From Clostridiales bacterium (GTDB lineage: Bacteria > Bacillota > Clostridia > Oscillospirales > CAG-272), in assembly GCA_016281775.1 (NCBI GenBank), contig JAEEJH010000044.1:1-32772 (forward strand): 32,772 nucleotides of DNA. The letters are read 5' to 3'. Positions within the stretch are counted from its first letter, which is position 1. Every line of letters starts with the position of its first letter. The translations under genes and the position numbers were made by a program. Of this stretch, positions 21,995 to 30,678 are shown piece after piece. The notes below the pieces were generated by a model. It searched no databases. It was not told the origin of the DNA and saw nothing but the letters and a program-made list of their open reading frames with translations.

Positions 21995-22858
21995 ATGCAA
22001 ACGATCAAGATAATCAATCCCGCCGCAGGCAAAGGCAAGGCGCTCGGCGAAAAAACCGAAGATGAACGCTGTTACGTTACGCAGTCTGTCGGAGACGCGG
22101 AGAATTTCATTTACGAAACGTGCCTGACCGAACCGGAGACGCATTTCATAATCTGCGGCGGCGACGGCACTCTCAACGAAGCCGTGAACGGTATAATGAG
22201 AGCCGGTGCCGGCGATAAGGCTCTTTTGTCGGTAATGCCTCTCGGCACGGGCAACGATTTTCTCCGTTATGAGCCGAAGACCGGTTCTCCGGTAAGATGC
22301 GACGTTATTCGCTACGGCGACCGTTATTTTGTAAACGTACTGAATATCGGTTTTGACTGCGACGTTGTGAAGAAAGTCGATTCATACAGAAATAATCCGC
22401 TTATCAACGGCAGTTTCGCGTATATTTGCGGCGTTGCGAGCACGTTTTTACATAAATTCGGCTGCAGGATGAAAGTAGATACGGTAAACGCGGACGGTAC
22501 GGAAGATCATTTTGACGATGAATATATGCTCTGCGTAGTGTCGAACGCTCAGTTTTACGGCGGCGGGTTCAGGCCTACGCCGCTCGCCGAACTGACCGAC
22601 GGTCTTGCCGATCTGCTGATCGTCAAAAAGATGCCGCGCACGCGATTCATCTCTATCATCGGTTCGTACAAAAAGGGCGAGCATTTCGACCCCGAAAAAG
22701 GCGACGTGCTCGACAAATACAAAGATATAATGACGTACCGCAAATGTAAAAGCATAAAGATCTCCGGCATAAGGTGCCTTTGCGCCGACGGAGAAATAGA
22801 AAATGCCGAAGAAACGGAAATAAGCGTCGTTCCGACGGCGATAAACATAATTATTTGA
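21995..22858 (+). CDS. YegS/DgkB-type diacylglycerol (lipid) kinase
   Basis: The 287-residue protein has the diacylglycerol kinase catalytic domain: INPAAGKGKA at the N-terminus, nucleotide-binding GGDGTLNEAVNG at residues 55-66, and MPLGTGNDF at 81-89. A C-terminal region with YGGGFRPTPLAELTDGLADLLIV is also typical. The family phosphorylates diacylglycerol or related lipids at the cytoplasmic membrane face, recycling diacylglycerol released by lipoteichoic-acid synthesis. The exact substrate is not determined by sequence. GGAGA precedes the ATG, 13 bases after the foldase stop. Confidence 0.92.
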   Translation: MQTIKIINPAAGKGKALGEKTEDERCYVTQSVGDAENFIYETCLTEPETHFIICGGDGTLNEAVNGIMRAGAGDKALLSVMPLGTGNDFLRYEPKTGSPVRCDVIRYGDRYFVNVLNIGFDCDVVKKVDSYRNNPLINGSFAYICGVASTFLHKFGCRMKVDTVNADGTEDHFDDEYMLCVVSNAQFYGGGFRPTPLAELTDGLADLLIVKKMPRTRFISIIGSYKKGEHFDPEKGDVLDKYKDIMTYRKCKSIKISGIRCLCADGEIENAEETEISVVPTAINIII

Positions 22859-22874
22859 TAACCGGAGGAATTCC

Positions 22875-23762
22875 ATGGCTTCTTACTGTCTCACATGCTG
22901 TTCTACTGCCGACCTGACGAAAGAACGTCTCGACGCGCGGGGAATTAAATACGTTTGTTTTCACTTCTCTATCGACGGTGTTGAATATGACGACGATCTC
23001 TGGCAGACGATGCGTCCGCAGGATCTTTTCTACGCAATGTCTAACGGCGCCGATACGAAAACTTCTCAGGTCTCCGTCGGCGAATATATAGATATGTTCG
23101 ATCCGATACTTGCGGAGGGAAAAGATATACTTCACGTCACACTCTCTTCCGGAATATCCGGCACTTACAATTCCGCAAAGATCGCAGTCGATGAAATGCG
23201 CGAAAAATATCCCGAGCGCAAGATCTACCTTGTAGATTCTCTCGGCGCGTCGAGCGGTTACGGGCTTATAATGGAAACGCTCGCCGACTTTCGCGACAGG
23301 GGCGCCGACATAGATTCACTGTACGAGTGGATCACAAAGCACCGCCTCAATATGCACCACTGGTTCTTCTCTACCGATCTTACGTTCTATATCAAAGGCG
23401 GCAGAATTTCAAAGACTTCGGGCTTTTTAGGTAATATGCTCGGCATATGCCCCCTGCTCAATATGGATAATCAGGGCAAGCTGATACCGAGAGAAAAGAT
23501 CATCGGCAAAAAGAGAGTCATAAAGCGGACGGTCGAAAAAATGGCGGAATACGCTAAAGACGGCTGCGACTACGACGGTAAGGTATTCATCTGCCAGTCC
23601 GAATGTTTGGACGACGCGAGAACGCTTGCAAACCTCGTAAAAGAAAAGTTCCCGCTTATGAACGGCGAACCCGAGATCTTCTCCATCGGCGCCGTTATCG
23701 GCAGTCACACCGGTCCCGGCACGGTATCGCTGTTTTTCTGGGGTAAGAAGAGAAACGGTTGA
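22875..23762 (+). CDS. DegV family fatty-acid-binding protein
   Basis: The 295-residue protein fits the DegV family. It has an N-terminal STADL segment, a KTSQVSVGEY motif (residues about 62-71), LSSGISGTYNSA at 93-104, and YIKGGRISKTSGFLGNMLGICPLL in the second domain. DegV (FakB-like) proteins bind a fatty acid and, in characterised cases, present it to the kinase FakA for phosphorylation. No FakA is in the window. Its placement after a lipid kinase gene suggests a lipid-related transcription unit. GGAGG lies before the ATG. Confidence 0.93.
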   Translation: MASYCLTCCSTADLTKERLDARGIKYVCFHFSIDGVEYDDDLWQTMRPQDLFYAMSNGADTKTSQVSVGEYIDMFDPILAEGKDILHVTLSSGISGTYNSAKIAVDEMREKYPERKIYLVDSLGASSGYGLIMETLADFRDRGADIDSLYEWITKHRLNMHHWFFSTDLTFYIKGGRISKTSGFLGNMLGICPLLNMDNQGKLIPREKIIGKKRVIKRTVEKMAEYAKDGCDYDGKVFICQSECLDDARTLANLVKEKFPLMNGEPEIFSIGAVIGSHTGPGTVSLFFWGKKRNG

Positions 23763-23765
23763 ATT

Positions 23766-24461
23766 ATGAAAAAAAGAATTCTTGCTTTCTCCTCTCTGAT
23801 TCTGCTTCTCTGCACCGTATTCATTCAGGCGTCGGCTTTCGGGTACGTTCACGACCCGAGAAAAAATCCATACGCCATGAAGGATATCGTTGAAGACGAA
23901 AACGCCGTATACGGCTTTCGTCCGAGCGAGACGGGCAGTCTCAAATCCTACGCTTCGGCAGACTGGTCGGATCCCGCCGTGGTCGAAGCCGGCAGGCAGG
24001 ACCGTATAGCGTATCACAACAGCATAAATTCTATGTACGATATGCTTAAAGAGTACGAAGAGGCGGGCAAAAGCATCGAAGAGATCGCGCGGGCGTTGAG
24101 CACAAGGCGCAACGAGATACGCCTTGAAGCGTATAAAGACGATCCGGAAGGTCTTGCCTCCGTCAAAGCGCGCAATCTTGAGAAGTACGGTCATGAGGAA
24201 GGACCCTTGCCCGACGAGCTCTACGCTCAGTACGGCTCGTGGGAAACGGTGCTTGAGAAGGCGTTCAGCGCAAACGTCGGTATGGACGTCTGTCTCGGCC
24301 TTTACGACGATTATTATTTCCTTTACGTCGCGTTAGGTCAAGCGGAGGAAGAAACGCCCGAGACCGGCGATACGGCGCCGATCGTCATATGTGCGCTTGC
24401 GATGACCGCTTCTCTGTTTGCTTGCTGCGCCGTTTACGGCAAAAAGCGATATTACCGATAA
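23766..24461 (+). CDS. Exported protein with sortase-like C-terminal tail
   Basis: I do not recognise the family. The 231-residue protein begins with a signal peptide (MKKRILAFSSL...ASAFG), has a charged, largely helical middle part (EEAGKSIEEIARALSTRRNEIR around residue 100), and ends with PETGDTAP, a hydrophobic stretch of about 18 residues and a basic KKRYYR tail. This architecture resembles a cell-wall sorting signal with a non-LPXTG motif of the [LN]PxTGD type found in Clostridia; the first motif residue here is Thr, so attachment is inference. It may instead be a simple membrane anchor. The ATG follows the DegV stop by three bases and the gene ends at a strong terminator. Confidence 0.72.
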   Translation: MKKRILAFSSLILLLCTVFIQASAFGYVHDPRKNPYAMKDIVEDENAVYGFRPSETGSLKSYASADWSDPAVVEAGRQDRIAYHNSINSMYDMLKEYEEAGKSIEEIARALSTRRNEIRLEAYKDDPEGLASVKARNLEKYGHEEGPLPDELYAQYGSWETVLEKAFSANVGMDVCLGLYDDYYFLYVALGQAEEETPETGDTAPIVICALAMTASLFACCAVYGKKRYYR

Positions 24462-24543
24462 AGGAAAACGACGGCAAAACGCACCGCCTTCAAAATAAAA
24501 AGGTTTAAGATATTATTTTCTTAGTAAGTCTTACGTAAAAAAT

Positions 24544-24578
24544 AAGCAGACTGATTTTGATTTCAGTCTGCTTTTTGT
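24544..24578. terminator. Intrinsic terminator between convergent genes
   Basis: An 11-bp perfect stem AAGCAGACTGA/TCAGTCTGCTT with loop TTTTGATT is followed by a T-run. On the minus strand a T-rich stretch also follows, so it probably serves both convergent genes. Confidence 0.92.
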
Positions 24579-24598
24579 TATTTAATTCTCTTTACTGA

Positions 24599-26665
24599 TT
24601 ACTGCTCGTCTTTCTTAGCGGCGAGAGCTTCTTTTGCTATCTTGTCAGCGTTTGCGGCGGGTACTTCTTCATAGCGGATGAATTCTATGGTGTACTTGCC
24701 TCTGCCCTGCGTCATGGCGCGGAGAACGGTCGGATAATCGGCTACTTCGGAGAACGGTACTTCGGCTTCAACTACCTGATAGCCCTTCTTCGCCGCCTGG
24801 TTGATACCCATGACTCTGCCGCGCTTCTTGGTGATCGTACCCATTACGTCGCCTATATAGTCTCCGGGAACGGTAACTTTCATATCGCCGATCGGTTCGA
24901 GTATGATCGGGCCGGCTTTGACCATACCTTCTTTATAGGCAAGTCTTGCGGCGAGTTTGAACGACATTTCGGACGAGTCGACTTCGTGGTAAGAACCGTC
25001 GTACAGATCGGCTTTGAGGCCAACCATCGGGAATCCGGCGAGAACGCCTTCCTGCATGGCTTCTTCAAGACCTTTGATAACTGCGGGATGGAAGTTCTTC
25101 GGAACGGAACCGCCTACGCAGGATTCGGTAAATTCAAGACCGTTGTCGCCGGGAGCGAATCTGATCTTGACGTCGCCGTACTGACCGTGACCGCCGGACT
25201 GTTTCTTATGTTTGCCCTGTACGTCGGATCTGCCCTTGATGGCTTCTTTGTAAGCGATCTTCGGAGCGGACGTATCGACGGATACGCCGTATCTCGTTTT
25301 GAGTTTGGAGAGCGTTACGTCTGCGTGTATATCGCCTGCGGCGGTGAGAACGAACTGCTTCGTATCGGGGTTGTTCTCGAAGCGGAGCGTGAGGTCTTCT
25401 TCGCAGAGTCTCTGAATGCCCTGGGAGATCTTTTCTTCATCGCCCTTTGCTTTCGGTGCGACCGCTATTCTCATACAAGGCTCGTCCGTGACGATCTTCA
25501 CATACGGCAGAGCCGCGGGAGCGGCTGAAAGCGTATCGTTCGTATTGACGTTTGCGAGCTTCGTTGTAACGCCGATATCGCCGAATTCGATCTCTTCGAC
25601 TTCTTTCATATCTTTACCGCAGATGGTGAAGATATGACCGAATTTCTCAGTCGTGCCCTTTTCGGGATTTTTGAGAGAAGTATCGCGTTTGAGCGAGCCG
25701 CTCATTACGCGGAAGAACGACATTTTACCAACGAACGGGTCGGCTATGGTCTTGAATACGAATACCGAGGTCGGATCCGACTCGGAGAGAGTGACCGTTT
25801 TAACCTCTTCGCCGTCGATGACCTTCGCTTTGTTCGCGACTTCGGGCGACGGGAAATAATCGGATATCTGATCGAGCAGAACGTCGACGCAGTTGAGCGT
25901 TGCCGCCGCGCCGCAGATAACGGGAACGATATCACCGCTGTTGAAGCCGATGTGTATCGCTTCGACCGCTTCTTCTCTCGTAACTTCTTCTTCCATAAGT
26001 ACCTTTTCCATAAGCTCTTCGCTCGTGACGGCTATGGATTCAAGCAGTTCGTTTCTGTATTTCTTCGCCGTTTCGACAAAGCTTGCGGGGATTTCGGCTT
26101 CCTGATGCTTGCCGTCTTTGTCGTAAACGTATTCGCGCATATCGATAAGATCGAGGAATCCGACGACCTTGCCGCCGTCGATCATCGGTATGACTATCGG
26201 GCAGACGGTGGAACCGAATTTTTCACGCAGATCGTCGAAAACTCTCTCGAATTTTGCTTCGGGATCGTCGAATCTGTTTATAAAGAACGCCTTCGGAATG
26301 CCTCTTTCGGAAGCGCGCTCCCATGCAAGCTCGGTACCGACGTCGGCGCCGGATTTACCGTCGACAACGATGACCGCGCTGTCGGCTACGCTGACGCCTT
26401 CGGCGACTTCGCCGTAGAAATCAAGATAACCGGGAGTGTCGATGAAATTGATCTTGGTGTTTTTCCAAGTAATGGGTGCGACCGCAAGCGAGATCGAAAA
26501 ACCGCGCTTTATCTCCTCCTTATCGTAATCAAGAACTGTGTTTCCGTCGGAGATCTTTCCGAAACGGGAGGTCGCTTTCGTCATAAAAAGCATAGCCTCG
26601 GCAAGCGTTGTTTTACCGTGGCCGCTGTGGCCGACGAGGCAGACATTGCGGATGTTTTTTCCCAT
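24599..26665 (-). CDS. Elongation factor G paralogue (EF-G2 type)
   Basis: The 688-residue GTPase has the full EF-G domain order. G1 is GHSGHGKTT (residues 12-20), switch I EIKRGFSI (51-58), G3 DTPGY (76-80) and G4 NRFD (130-133). Domains II to V follow, with domain IV around GRSDVQGKHKKQSGGHGQYGDV. Canonical EF-G has GHxDAGKTT, RGITI and NKMD, so this is the diverged paralogue usually annotated as a second fusA or EF-G-like protein, not the housekeeping factor of the str operon. Paralogues of this group may act in ribosome recycling, slow translation or stress; the role here is unknown. Its single-gene unit has its own promoter and an AAGGAG ribosome site. Confidence 0.9.
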   Translation of the reverse strand: MGKNIRNVCLVGHSGHGKTTLAEAMLFMTKATSRFGKISDGNTVLDYDKEEIKRGFSISLAVAPITWKNTKINFIDTPGYLDFYGEVAEGVSVADSAVIVVDGKSGADVGTELAWERASERGIPKAFFINRFDDPEAKFERVFDDLREKFGSTVCPIVIPMIDGGKVVGFLDLIDMREYVYDKDGKHQEAEIPASFVETAKKYRNELLESIAVTSEELMEKVLMEEEVTREEAVEAIHIGFNSGDIVPVICGAAATLNCVDVLLDQISDYFPSPEVANKAKVIDGEEVKTVTLSESDPTSVFVFKTIADPFVGKMSFFRVMSGSLKRDTSLKNPEKGTTEKFGHIFTICGKDMKEVEEIEFGDIGVTTKLANVNTNDTLSAAPAALPYVKIVTDEPCMRIAVAPKAKGDEEKISQGIQRLCEEDLTLRFENNPDTKQFVLTAAGDIHADVTLSKLKTRYGVSVDTSAPKIAYKEAIKGRSDVQGKHKKQSGGHGQYGDVKIRFAPGDNGLEFTESCVGGSVPKNFHPAVIKGLEEAMQEGVLAGFPMVGLKADLYDGSYHEVDSSEMSFKLAARLAYKEGMVKAGPIILEPIGDMKVTVPGDYIGDVMGTITKKRGRVMGINQAAKKGYQVVEAEVPFSEVADYPTVLRAMTQGRGKYTIEFIRYEEVPAANADKIAKEALAAKKDEQ

Positions 26666-26738
26666 AATTTACTCCTTTTTATTGTTATCGGTATATAAAC
26701 CGTAATATTTAATGGCATATCGCGCCACACTAAACTAT

Positions 26739-26767
26739 ATTATACACTAAATATTTAATTTAATCAA
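26739..26767 (-). promoter_or_regulatory. Sigma-A promoter of the EF-G paralogue
   Basis: On the minus strand TTGATT (26767-26762), a 17-base spacer and a perfect TATAAT (26744-26739) lie about 70 bases upstream of the ATG. Confidence 0.8.
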
Positions 26768-26819
26768 GACTTTTTTTCATTTTCCGCTTGGTGCAAATGT
26801 AAATTTTCGGCTCTGATTT

Positions 26820-26836
26820 TTGTGCATATTGCACAA
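26820..26836. repeat. Perfect 7-bp inverted repeat TTGTGCA-TAT-TGCACAA
   Basis: This palindrome-like element lies just after the BMP gene stop. No T-run follows it on the minus strand, so it is a poor terminator. It may be a protein-binding site upstream of the EF-G promoter. Confidence 0.45.
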
Positions 26837-26839
26837 GCG

Positions 26840-27955
26840 TCATTGCGGCGCTTCCTCTTCGGTTTCCGGAAAACCGTAAACGGATCTTTTGAGCCCGAGC
26901 ATATTTCCGATATCCGCTCCGGGCGCCGAAACGCCTTCACCGTTTACGATACCGTACGTTCCCGACGCCATTTTCGAAACGAGTTCTCTGTACTCGCCGG
27001 CGTTGAAGCCGGTGAACCGGTCGAAAGCGTTTCCGTTTGAATCGCTGTTCACTTTCGTCGGAAGTCCCGTTCCGCCGTTATCCTTGCCGTAAGCGGTGAC
27101 TTTCCCGCCGTATTCGGAAAATCTGTTTTCAAAATACGCCGTCACTATCCGGTTTACGACGTATTCATAGTTTTTGACCGCAGACGTTATCACCCTCTCG
27201 GAGTAATACCTTTTATCCGTATAAGAACCGACGAGCCTGCCGTTTTTTTCTTTTGCGGCGTCGGATACCGGTTTAAGCGTTCCGTCGCCTTCGGTGAGTA
27301 TGACGTCGACTCCGTCCGTATACATTTCTTCCGCTTTTGTTTTTATACTTTCCGCGCTGTCGTAATCCTTGACGAAATACGCTTCGTAATTAACGTCGAG
27401 ATCGCGTTCAGCCGCGGCTTTATCGGCGCCCTGAATAAATCCCGCAAAACAGTTTTCTCCGCTCCCGATGAAGCCTAACGCGGTTATACCGTCCGCGACG
27501 AGAGCGTATCCGGCGGCAAAGCCCGCGTCTTTTTCGTTGAATACGGCGCAAGCCGTGTTCGAAGCTATATAAGTCACCGTACCCGATTCGTCACGGCTCT
27601 GTCCGTCAAGCAAAACGAAGCAAACGTCCGGATATTCCTTCTGAGCTTTATTGCAGACCGTTTCAAACATCTTTCCCGATAATACGACTATTTCGGCGCC
27701 GCCCGAAACGGCTTTTGCGACGGAATCGAACAGTACCGACGCGTCCTCCTTAGACGGCTTATAATAAGCGCACGATACGTTATGCTTTTCCGCGTACGCC
27801 GCCGCGCCTTCCCACGCGTAGCGGCTGACCGTGTTGCCGTCAATTTCGGAAACGTCGGTTATTACCGCTATTCTGTATTTCTGCCCCGAGCAGGAAACGG
27901 TCGAAAAAACGACGCAAAGCAAAACGATCGCGGCAATTATTCTTCCGAATTTCAT
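26840..27955 (-). CDS. BMP-family substrate-binding lipoprotein
   Basis: The 371-residue lipoprotein has signal MKFGRIIAAIVLL...STVSC (lipidated Cys near residue 22) and then a BMP (basic membrane protein)/PnrA-like periplasmic-binding fold: IAVITDVSEIDGNTVSRYAWEGAAAYA, FVLLDG, a KDAGFAAGYAL block and GFIGSGENCFAGFIQGADKAA. Characterised BMP proteins bind nucleosides for an ABC importer, yet no importer genes are next to it. The start was chosen at ATG 27955 because AGGAGG lies six bases upstream and a signal peptide follows; the open frame continues farther but overlaps the preceding gene. The ATG overlaps that gene's TGA (ATGA), so translation is coupled. The tail is Glu-rich. Confidence 0.85.
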   Translation of the reverse strand: MKFGRIIAAIVLLCVVFSTVSCSGQKYRIAVITDVSEIDGNTVSRYAWEGAAAYAEKHNVSCAYYKPSKEDASVLFDSVAKAVSGGAEIVVLSGKMFETVCNKAQKEYPDVCFVLLDGQSRDESGTVTYIASNTACAVFNEKDAGFAAGYALVADGITALGFIGSGENCFAGFIQGADKAAAERDLDVNYEAYFVKDYDSAESIKTKAEEMYTDGVDVILTEGDGTLKPVSDAAKEKNGRLVGSYTDKRYYSERVITSAVKNYEYVVNRIVTAYFENRFSEYGGKVTAYGKDNGGTGLPTKVNSDSNGNAFDRFTGFNAGEYRELVSKMASGTYGIVNGEGVSAPGADIGNMLGLKRSVYGFPETEEEAPQ

Positions 27956-30678
27956 TTTTTCCTCCTTATCAGCCGACCGAGTCTGACCGTGACGGTACAT
28001 ACCGCCGGCGCGATCAGCGACAAAAGAATTCCCCAAAACGCCGTGCTGCCCGTCATAAACGAATCGAAGAAGGAATCGAATACGGCGGAAAGAGCAAGAT
28101 ATTCGGCGACGGCAAGGACCAGTATCACGAAAAGACCCGTCAGACCGGCTTTGAAACCGAAATCGCCGCGCGTGATCTGTCTGCAAAGCGCGAGCTGTGT
28201 GAGCATCAGCGCCGCAAAGCATACGACTCCCGTCTGCGCCGGAGTGCATCCGATAAGCAGCGCCGGAAGAGCCGACGCAAAGACCGACACAGAAGCGGCG
28301 GCGAAATACGTCAGCGCGGTCAATACGGGGCGTAAAGGCTTCTTTTCGGCTTTTTTCATCAGGTCCGCCGAAACAGACATTTCTCTGTTATCGGATAAAA
28401 ATACGGAGATTACGGCGAAAAGATCGAGTACCATTCCGGAAAAAAGCATCTGCGCGGGAGTCATAACGAAAAGTCCCGAAAATACAGCCACGGACGATAA
28501 AATGAAGCGAACGGCGTTCGATACCGCAAGGTAGACCGTTGCGTTATATATGTTGTTGCACGCTTTCCGCGACATCAGCACGGCTTTCAGAACGGCGTTT
28601 ATGCCGCCTTTGCCTTTCTTATCGGCGGGAGCTATCAGAACGTCCGAGGCGCGTTTGAGAGCCTCGCTCGTTTCCGGGACGTAATACCCGTTTTCATCTA
28701 TTTTCGGTTTTTCCTCGTGAATATTCGTCACGGCAAACGCCGTAGTGCTTTCGTCGTTCATAAGCGAGATATCGTACAGATGCCTGCCGACAACGCCGAG
28801 CTTTTCACCGTTTTCAACGAAAACGTCGTTCACGTATTTTTTCTGCGCGTTGCCGAGTCCGCAGAACAGTCTGTAAGAAAGCATTTTCAGCCCGAGGATA
28901 TTTATGTTGGAGGTCGCAAATTCGGGAGCGGTGAGCTTCTGAGTTTCGTCTCTGCAAATACCGATCTTTTCGGCGAGATTGACGCTCTGCCTCGTCATAT
29001 CGTCGCAGAACATGACCGTTTTCACGCCCATTGACGATAACGTCGCGACGGCGTCCGCCGTCGACGCCGGATAAGGCTCGCGCATTACGAAAAATCCTTC
29101 GAAGCAAAGATCGTTTTCACAGTAATCCGAGCTGTCGAGATTGTTGTATCTCGATATCTTCGAGGCTATCGCGGTAACGCGGTACGCGTTTCTTTCATAC
29201 GCCTCGGCACGGGCGATGAGATCTTTTCTGCTCTCGTCGGAAATACGCACGGGCGAACCGTTCGATAACTTCGACGTGCATCTGCTGACGATCTGCACCG
29301 CGTTGCCGCGCAGGCAGATCATATACTGCTCCTTATAAAGCACGAGCGATTCGTCGAATAATCTTTCGCCGTTTCCGCGGCGAAGCTCGAGCGGTATCAT
29401 CGAGGATTCGATTTCGGAAAGCCCGATGCCGAGCTTTTCGGCGGTCTCCGTAAAGGCGTCCTGCTCGGTCGTCTGCGCCGTTTGCTTTTTGGCGTGGCGT
29501 TCTTTGCCGCCGAGCGTTGAAACGCCGATATATACGGTACGGCGCAGTTTCTCCGCGTTTTCGGGGTCTATGTAAAGCTCGCGTTCGTTGGTGAAAACGA
29601 GCTCCGTCTCGATCTTACTGCGGCATATACCCGGGTTTTTAGGTATGAACAGGCAGGTCATATTTCTCATTCTTTCCACGGCGGAAAGATTCTTTACGAC
29701 AACGCCGGATTTATTCTTTTTGTTCTCCTCCGGATAAACGCCGAGCACGACGGCTATATACGATAATGCGGCGATAAGCTCGCAAAACGACGATACGGCG
29801 ATCGAAAGCGAAAGCATGAACGCCGAAAACACTGCGGAATTATCGTTTTTGATAAACGAAAGCATCGTTATGACGAAGACCGCGACGGTACAGCACACGG
29901 AATAGATCCGCGAAAATCTTCCGGCTTTGCTGAAAAGCGCGAGATCGCTGCTTTTGGCTTTTTTGGATTTTATGCCCCGGCGCTTGCAGAGCGTGAAATC
30001 GCCCACGTCGCAGGCGATGATCCTGCAGCTTCCCGCGGACACAGCCGAGCCGGCGAAAACCATATTCAACTGCCTCGACGCTTCAAGGCCGATGGTTTTA
30101 TCGGTAAAATCCGCGTCCTTTCTGCCCGTTCCGCCGGATATGTTCTTTTCGAGCACGAAAAGTCCGTTTTCATATACTATCCTGCCGTCGCAGGGTACGA
30201 TATCGCCTTCGGATATCAGCACGACGTCGCCCTGAACGATATCGCGCTGACTCACTCTTGAAGCGATACCGCTGCGTATCACCGTGACCTTCGGTATCGA
30301 ATACTCTTCAAGCGTCGCCGCCGCTTTCAGCGCAAGCGCAAGTATCAGAAAGACGGCGGAATATCCTAACACCGTAAGCGCGAGCGAAAACCACGACGTC
30401 GAATCCTTCAAAACGAATCCGGATATTATAAGCAGTACGGATAAAAGCCCCGCAAGTATCGGCCATACCGTTTTCGGAGCGTTGCCGCGCGAATCGGGAT
30501 CGTCTTCGAAAATGTCGTTTTTCGGGCTTGTGATCATTTTTTCCGAAAGAGTCTTTTCGTCGAGTCCGTTATCTTTATCGGTATTCAGTTTTTTACAGAG
30601 CCTGTCTGTTTCGTATCTGTACCAGTCGGTCTCTTTGACGTAGTCGTTGGACCGTACGCTTTCGAATTTTGTTTTCAA
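27952..30678 (-). CDS. P-type-ATPase-like membrane protein lacking catalytic motifs (pseudo-ATPase)
   Basis: The 908-residue protein has the P2-type layout: cytosolic N-terminus, two helices (about 72-120), an A domain with GDVVLISEGDIVPCDGRI, two helices (260-315), P and N domains (330-650), and a C-terminal bundle of about six helices (710-900). The phosphorylation motif DKTGTLT is replaced by PKNPGIC at 346-352, so the acceptor Asp is Pro. TGES reads SGGT (181-184), losing the dephosphorylation Glu. TGDN reads CDDM (558-561), and GDGVND reads GRHLYD (631-636). The PEGL region in helix 4 is CELI. The intact long frame argues for a retained non-pumping role. The start is TTG 30678, because a stop lies two codons upstream and AGGTGA precedes it. 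It overlaps clp and BMP by 4 nt each. Confidence 0.85.
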   Translation of the reverse strand: MKTKFESVRSNDYVKETDWYRYETDRLCKKLNTDKDNGLDEKTLSEKMITSPKNDIFEDDPDSRGNAPKTVWPILAGLLSVLLIISGFVLKDSTSWFSLALTVLGYSAVFLILALALKAAATLEEYSIPKVTVIRSGIASRVSQRDIVQGDVVLISEGDIVPCDGRIVYENGLFVLEKNISGGTGRKDADFTDKTIGLEASRQLNMVFAGSAVSAGSCRIIACDVGDFTLCKRRGIKSKKAKSSDLALFSKAGRFSRIYSVCCTVAVFVITMLSFIKNDNSAVFSAFMLSLSIAVSSFCELIAALSYIAVVLGVYPEENKKNKSGVVVKNLSAVERMRNMTCLFIPKNPGICRSKIETELVFTNERELYIDPENAEKLRRTVYIGVSTLGGKERHAKKQTAQTTEQDAFTETAEKLGIGLSEIESSMIPLELRRGNGERLFDESLVLYKEQYMICLRGNAVQIVSRCTSKLSNGSPVRISDESRKDLIARAEAYERNAYRVTAIASKISRYNNLDSSDYCENDLCFEGFFVMREPYPASTADAVATLSSMGVKTVMFCDDMTRQSVNLAEKIGICRDETQKLTAPEFATSNINILGLKMLSYRLFCGLGNAQKKYVNDVFVENGEKLGVVGRHLYDISLMNDESTTAFAVTNIHEEKPKIDENGYYVPETSEALKRASDVLIAPADKKGKGGINAVLKAVLMSRKACNNIYNATVYLAVSNAVRFILSSVAVFSGLFVMTPAQMLFSGMVLDLFAVISVFLSDNREMSVSADLMKKAEKKPLRPVLTALTYFAAASVSVFASALPALLIGCTPAQTGVVCFAALMLTQLALCRQITRGDFGFKAGLTGLFVILVLAVAEYLALSAVFDSFFDSFMTGSTAFWGILLSLIAPAVCTVTVRLGRLIRRKK

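Noticed and set aside
26820-26836. Inverted repeat as terminator of the BMP operon
   Set aside because: The stem is only 7 bp, and on the minus strand it is followed by A residues and not a T-run.
27956-28249. Upstream extension of the BMP lipoprotein frame
   Set aside because: The extension lies wholly inside the pseudo-ATPase gene. AGGAGG and a signal peptide mark ATG 27955 as the start.
27952-30678. The P-type-ATPase-like gene as a pseudogene
   Set aside because: The frame is intact for 908 codons, is coupled on both sides and has codon use like its neighbours. Motif loss is by substitution and not by frameshift or stop.
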